The notes beneath the pieces were generated by a model. The model did not search any database and was not told where the DNA came from. It saw only the letters and a program-made list of their open reading frames with translations. From Bacillota bacterium (GTDB taxonomy: Bacteria > Bacillota_C > Negativicutes > JAEYSJ01), in contig JAEYSJ010000264.1 in NCBI GenBank assembly GCA_023434855.1, positions 1 to 45,412 on the forward strand: a stretch of 45,412 nt of DNA. The letters are read 5' to 3'. Of this stretch, positions 45,068 to 45,412 are shown one piece after another. Within the stretch, counting starts at the first letter, position 1. Each line of letters begins with the position of its first letter. A program made the translations under genes and the position numbers.

Positions 45068-45412
45068 GACCGGCACCCTGCCTGTACAGTAATTGCCGCG
45101 GGTTCTACGATACAAACATGTTCGCATATCCCACAGCCTACACACACTGTTTTATCCACGATCGGCCGTTTATGATCTTCAAGTTTTATTGCCTGATTAT
45201 AAAAGGGGCAGTTAGTATAGCAGACTTTACATTCATCGCCCTGCCACGCCAGACAACTGTTATGATTAACCTCCGCCAACCCCATCTTCACCTCGGATTT
45301 CCCCAGTGGTCGCAGAGCACCGCTGGAACAAACCGGGATACACTTCAGACATAAGTCACAGGCAGCCTGACGGGGCACAATAAATGGTGTGCCGATCGCC
45401 GCCCCTTTATCG
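45064..45412 (-). CDS. napG: NapG-type periplasmic ferredoxin, C-terminal part (cut by window edge)
   Basis: The last 116 codons of a multi-cluster ferredoxin. CDLCLKCIPVC, CKVCYTNCPF and CVGCGICEHVC provide three cluster motifs, and a further CLAWQGDEC site lies between. The N-terminal Tat leader and the first motifs lie beyond the window. A GTG at 45378 could be read as a start, but the frame is open to the edge and the GTPFIVPRQ segment before it matches NapG, so the gene continues. Confidence 0.88.
   Translation of the reverse strand, partial: DKGAAIGTPFIVPRQAACDLCLKCIPVCSSGALRPLGKSEVKMGLAEVNHNSCLAWQGDECKVCYTNCPFYNQAIKLEDHKRPIVDKTVCVGCGICEHVCIVEPAAITVQAGCRS

Noticed and set aside
1..45412. 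CRISPR arrays, tRNA or rRNA genes
   Set aside because: No regularly spaced direct repeats, no tRNA T-arm in a foldable context (GTTCGAAC near 14572 is inside the GH5 relic) and no rRNA-like sequence were seen.

Overview
The window looks like an accessory-rich chromosomal segment of an anaerobic, diderm, acetogenic Firmicute of the Sporomusaceae (Negativicutes). The evidence is a full-length acetyl-CoA synthase (acsB), an anaerobic sulfite reductase operon (asrABC), nitrite ammonification (nrfHA), a Nap-type nitrate reductase, variant System I cytochrome c maturation (ccmABCEF), strong GGAGG ribosome sites, and exported proteins with Tat or lipoprotein leaders. The genus is an inference; no rRNA gene is present.

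Layout. 1-2017: a MASE3 histidine kinase followed by a CheY-like regulator cut by the window edge. 2250-8925: hybrid-cluster protein, a ferredoxin-like protein and a flavodiiron protein (an NO/hydroxylamine/O2 defence set), then a solitary acsB on the other strand; two copies of a palindromic repeat bracket this block. 8972-11788: asrABC with a strong terminator. 11929-30243: an accessory island of exported carbohydrate-active proteins. It holds two right-handed beta-helix proteins (one GH28-like), four GH5-like hydrolases, an alginate-lyase-like protein, two paralogous 437-residue beta-propeller-like proteins, an SDR enzyme and a VOC protein. Among these lie truncated duplicates of the same genes, and at the edges broken MFS, chemoreceptor and QueG-like genes. 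Two inverted copies of a ~110-bp double-hairpin repeat (12666-12775 and 30215-30323) mark the ends of the island. 30553-45412: a second histidine kinase, ccmCBA, an HD-domain protein, a small zinc-ribbon protein, nrfA, nrfH, a NirJ2/AhbD-like radical SAM enzyme, ccmF, ccmE, then divergent napD and the napG-napH-multiheme-napA set.

How the parts fit. The right third is a self-contained multiheme respiration module. It has the nitrate and nitrite reductases, the quinol-oxidising membrane cytochromes and ferredoxins that feed them, the maturation machinery for their c-hemes, and a radical SAM enzyme of a family linked to siroheme-derived heme synthesis. Hcp and the flavodiiron protein would deal with the NO and hydroxylamine that leak from nitrite reduction, and AsrABC adds sulfite reduction. 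The carbohydrate island is different in character. It has no sugar transporter, no glycosyltransferase and no catabolic enzyme, so it more likely remodels or sheds a surface polysaccharide than feeds the cell. That function is an inference.

The points most worth checking are the repeat-bounded island with its gene fragments, the paired beta-propeller proteins, the Cys-type CcmE, the five-heme NapC-like cytochrome, and the napD/napA pair whose stop codons share one TTAA.
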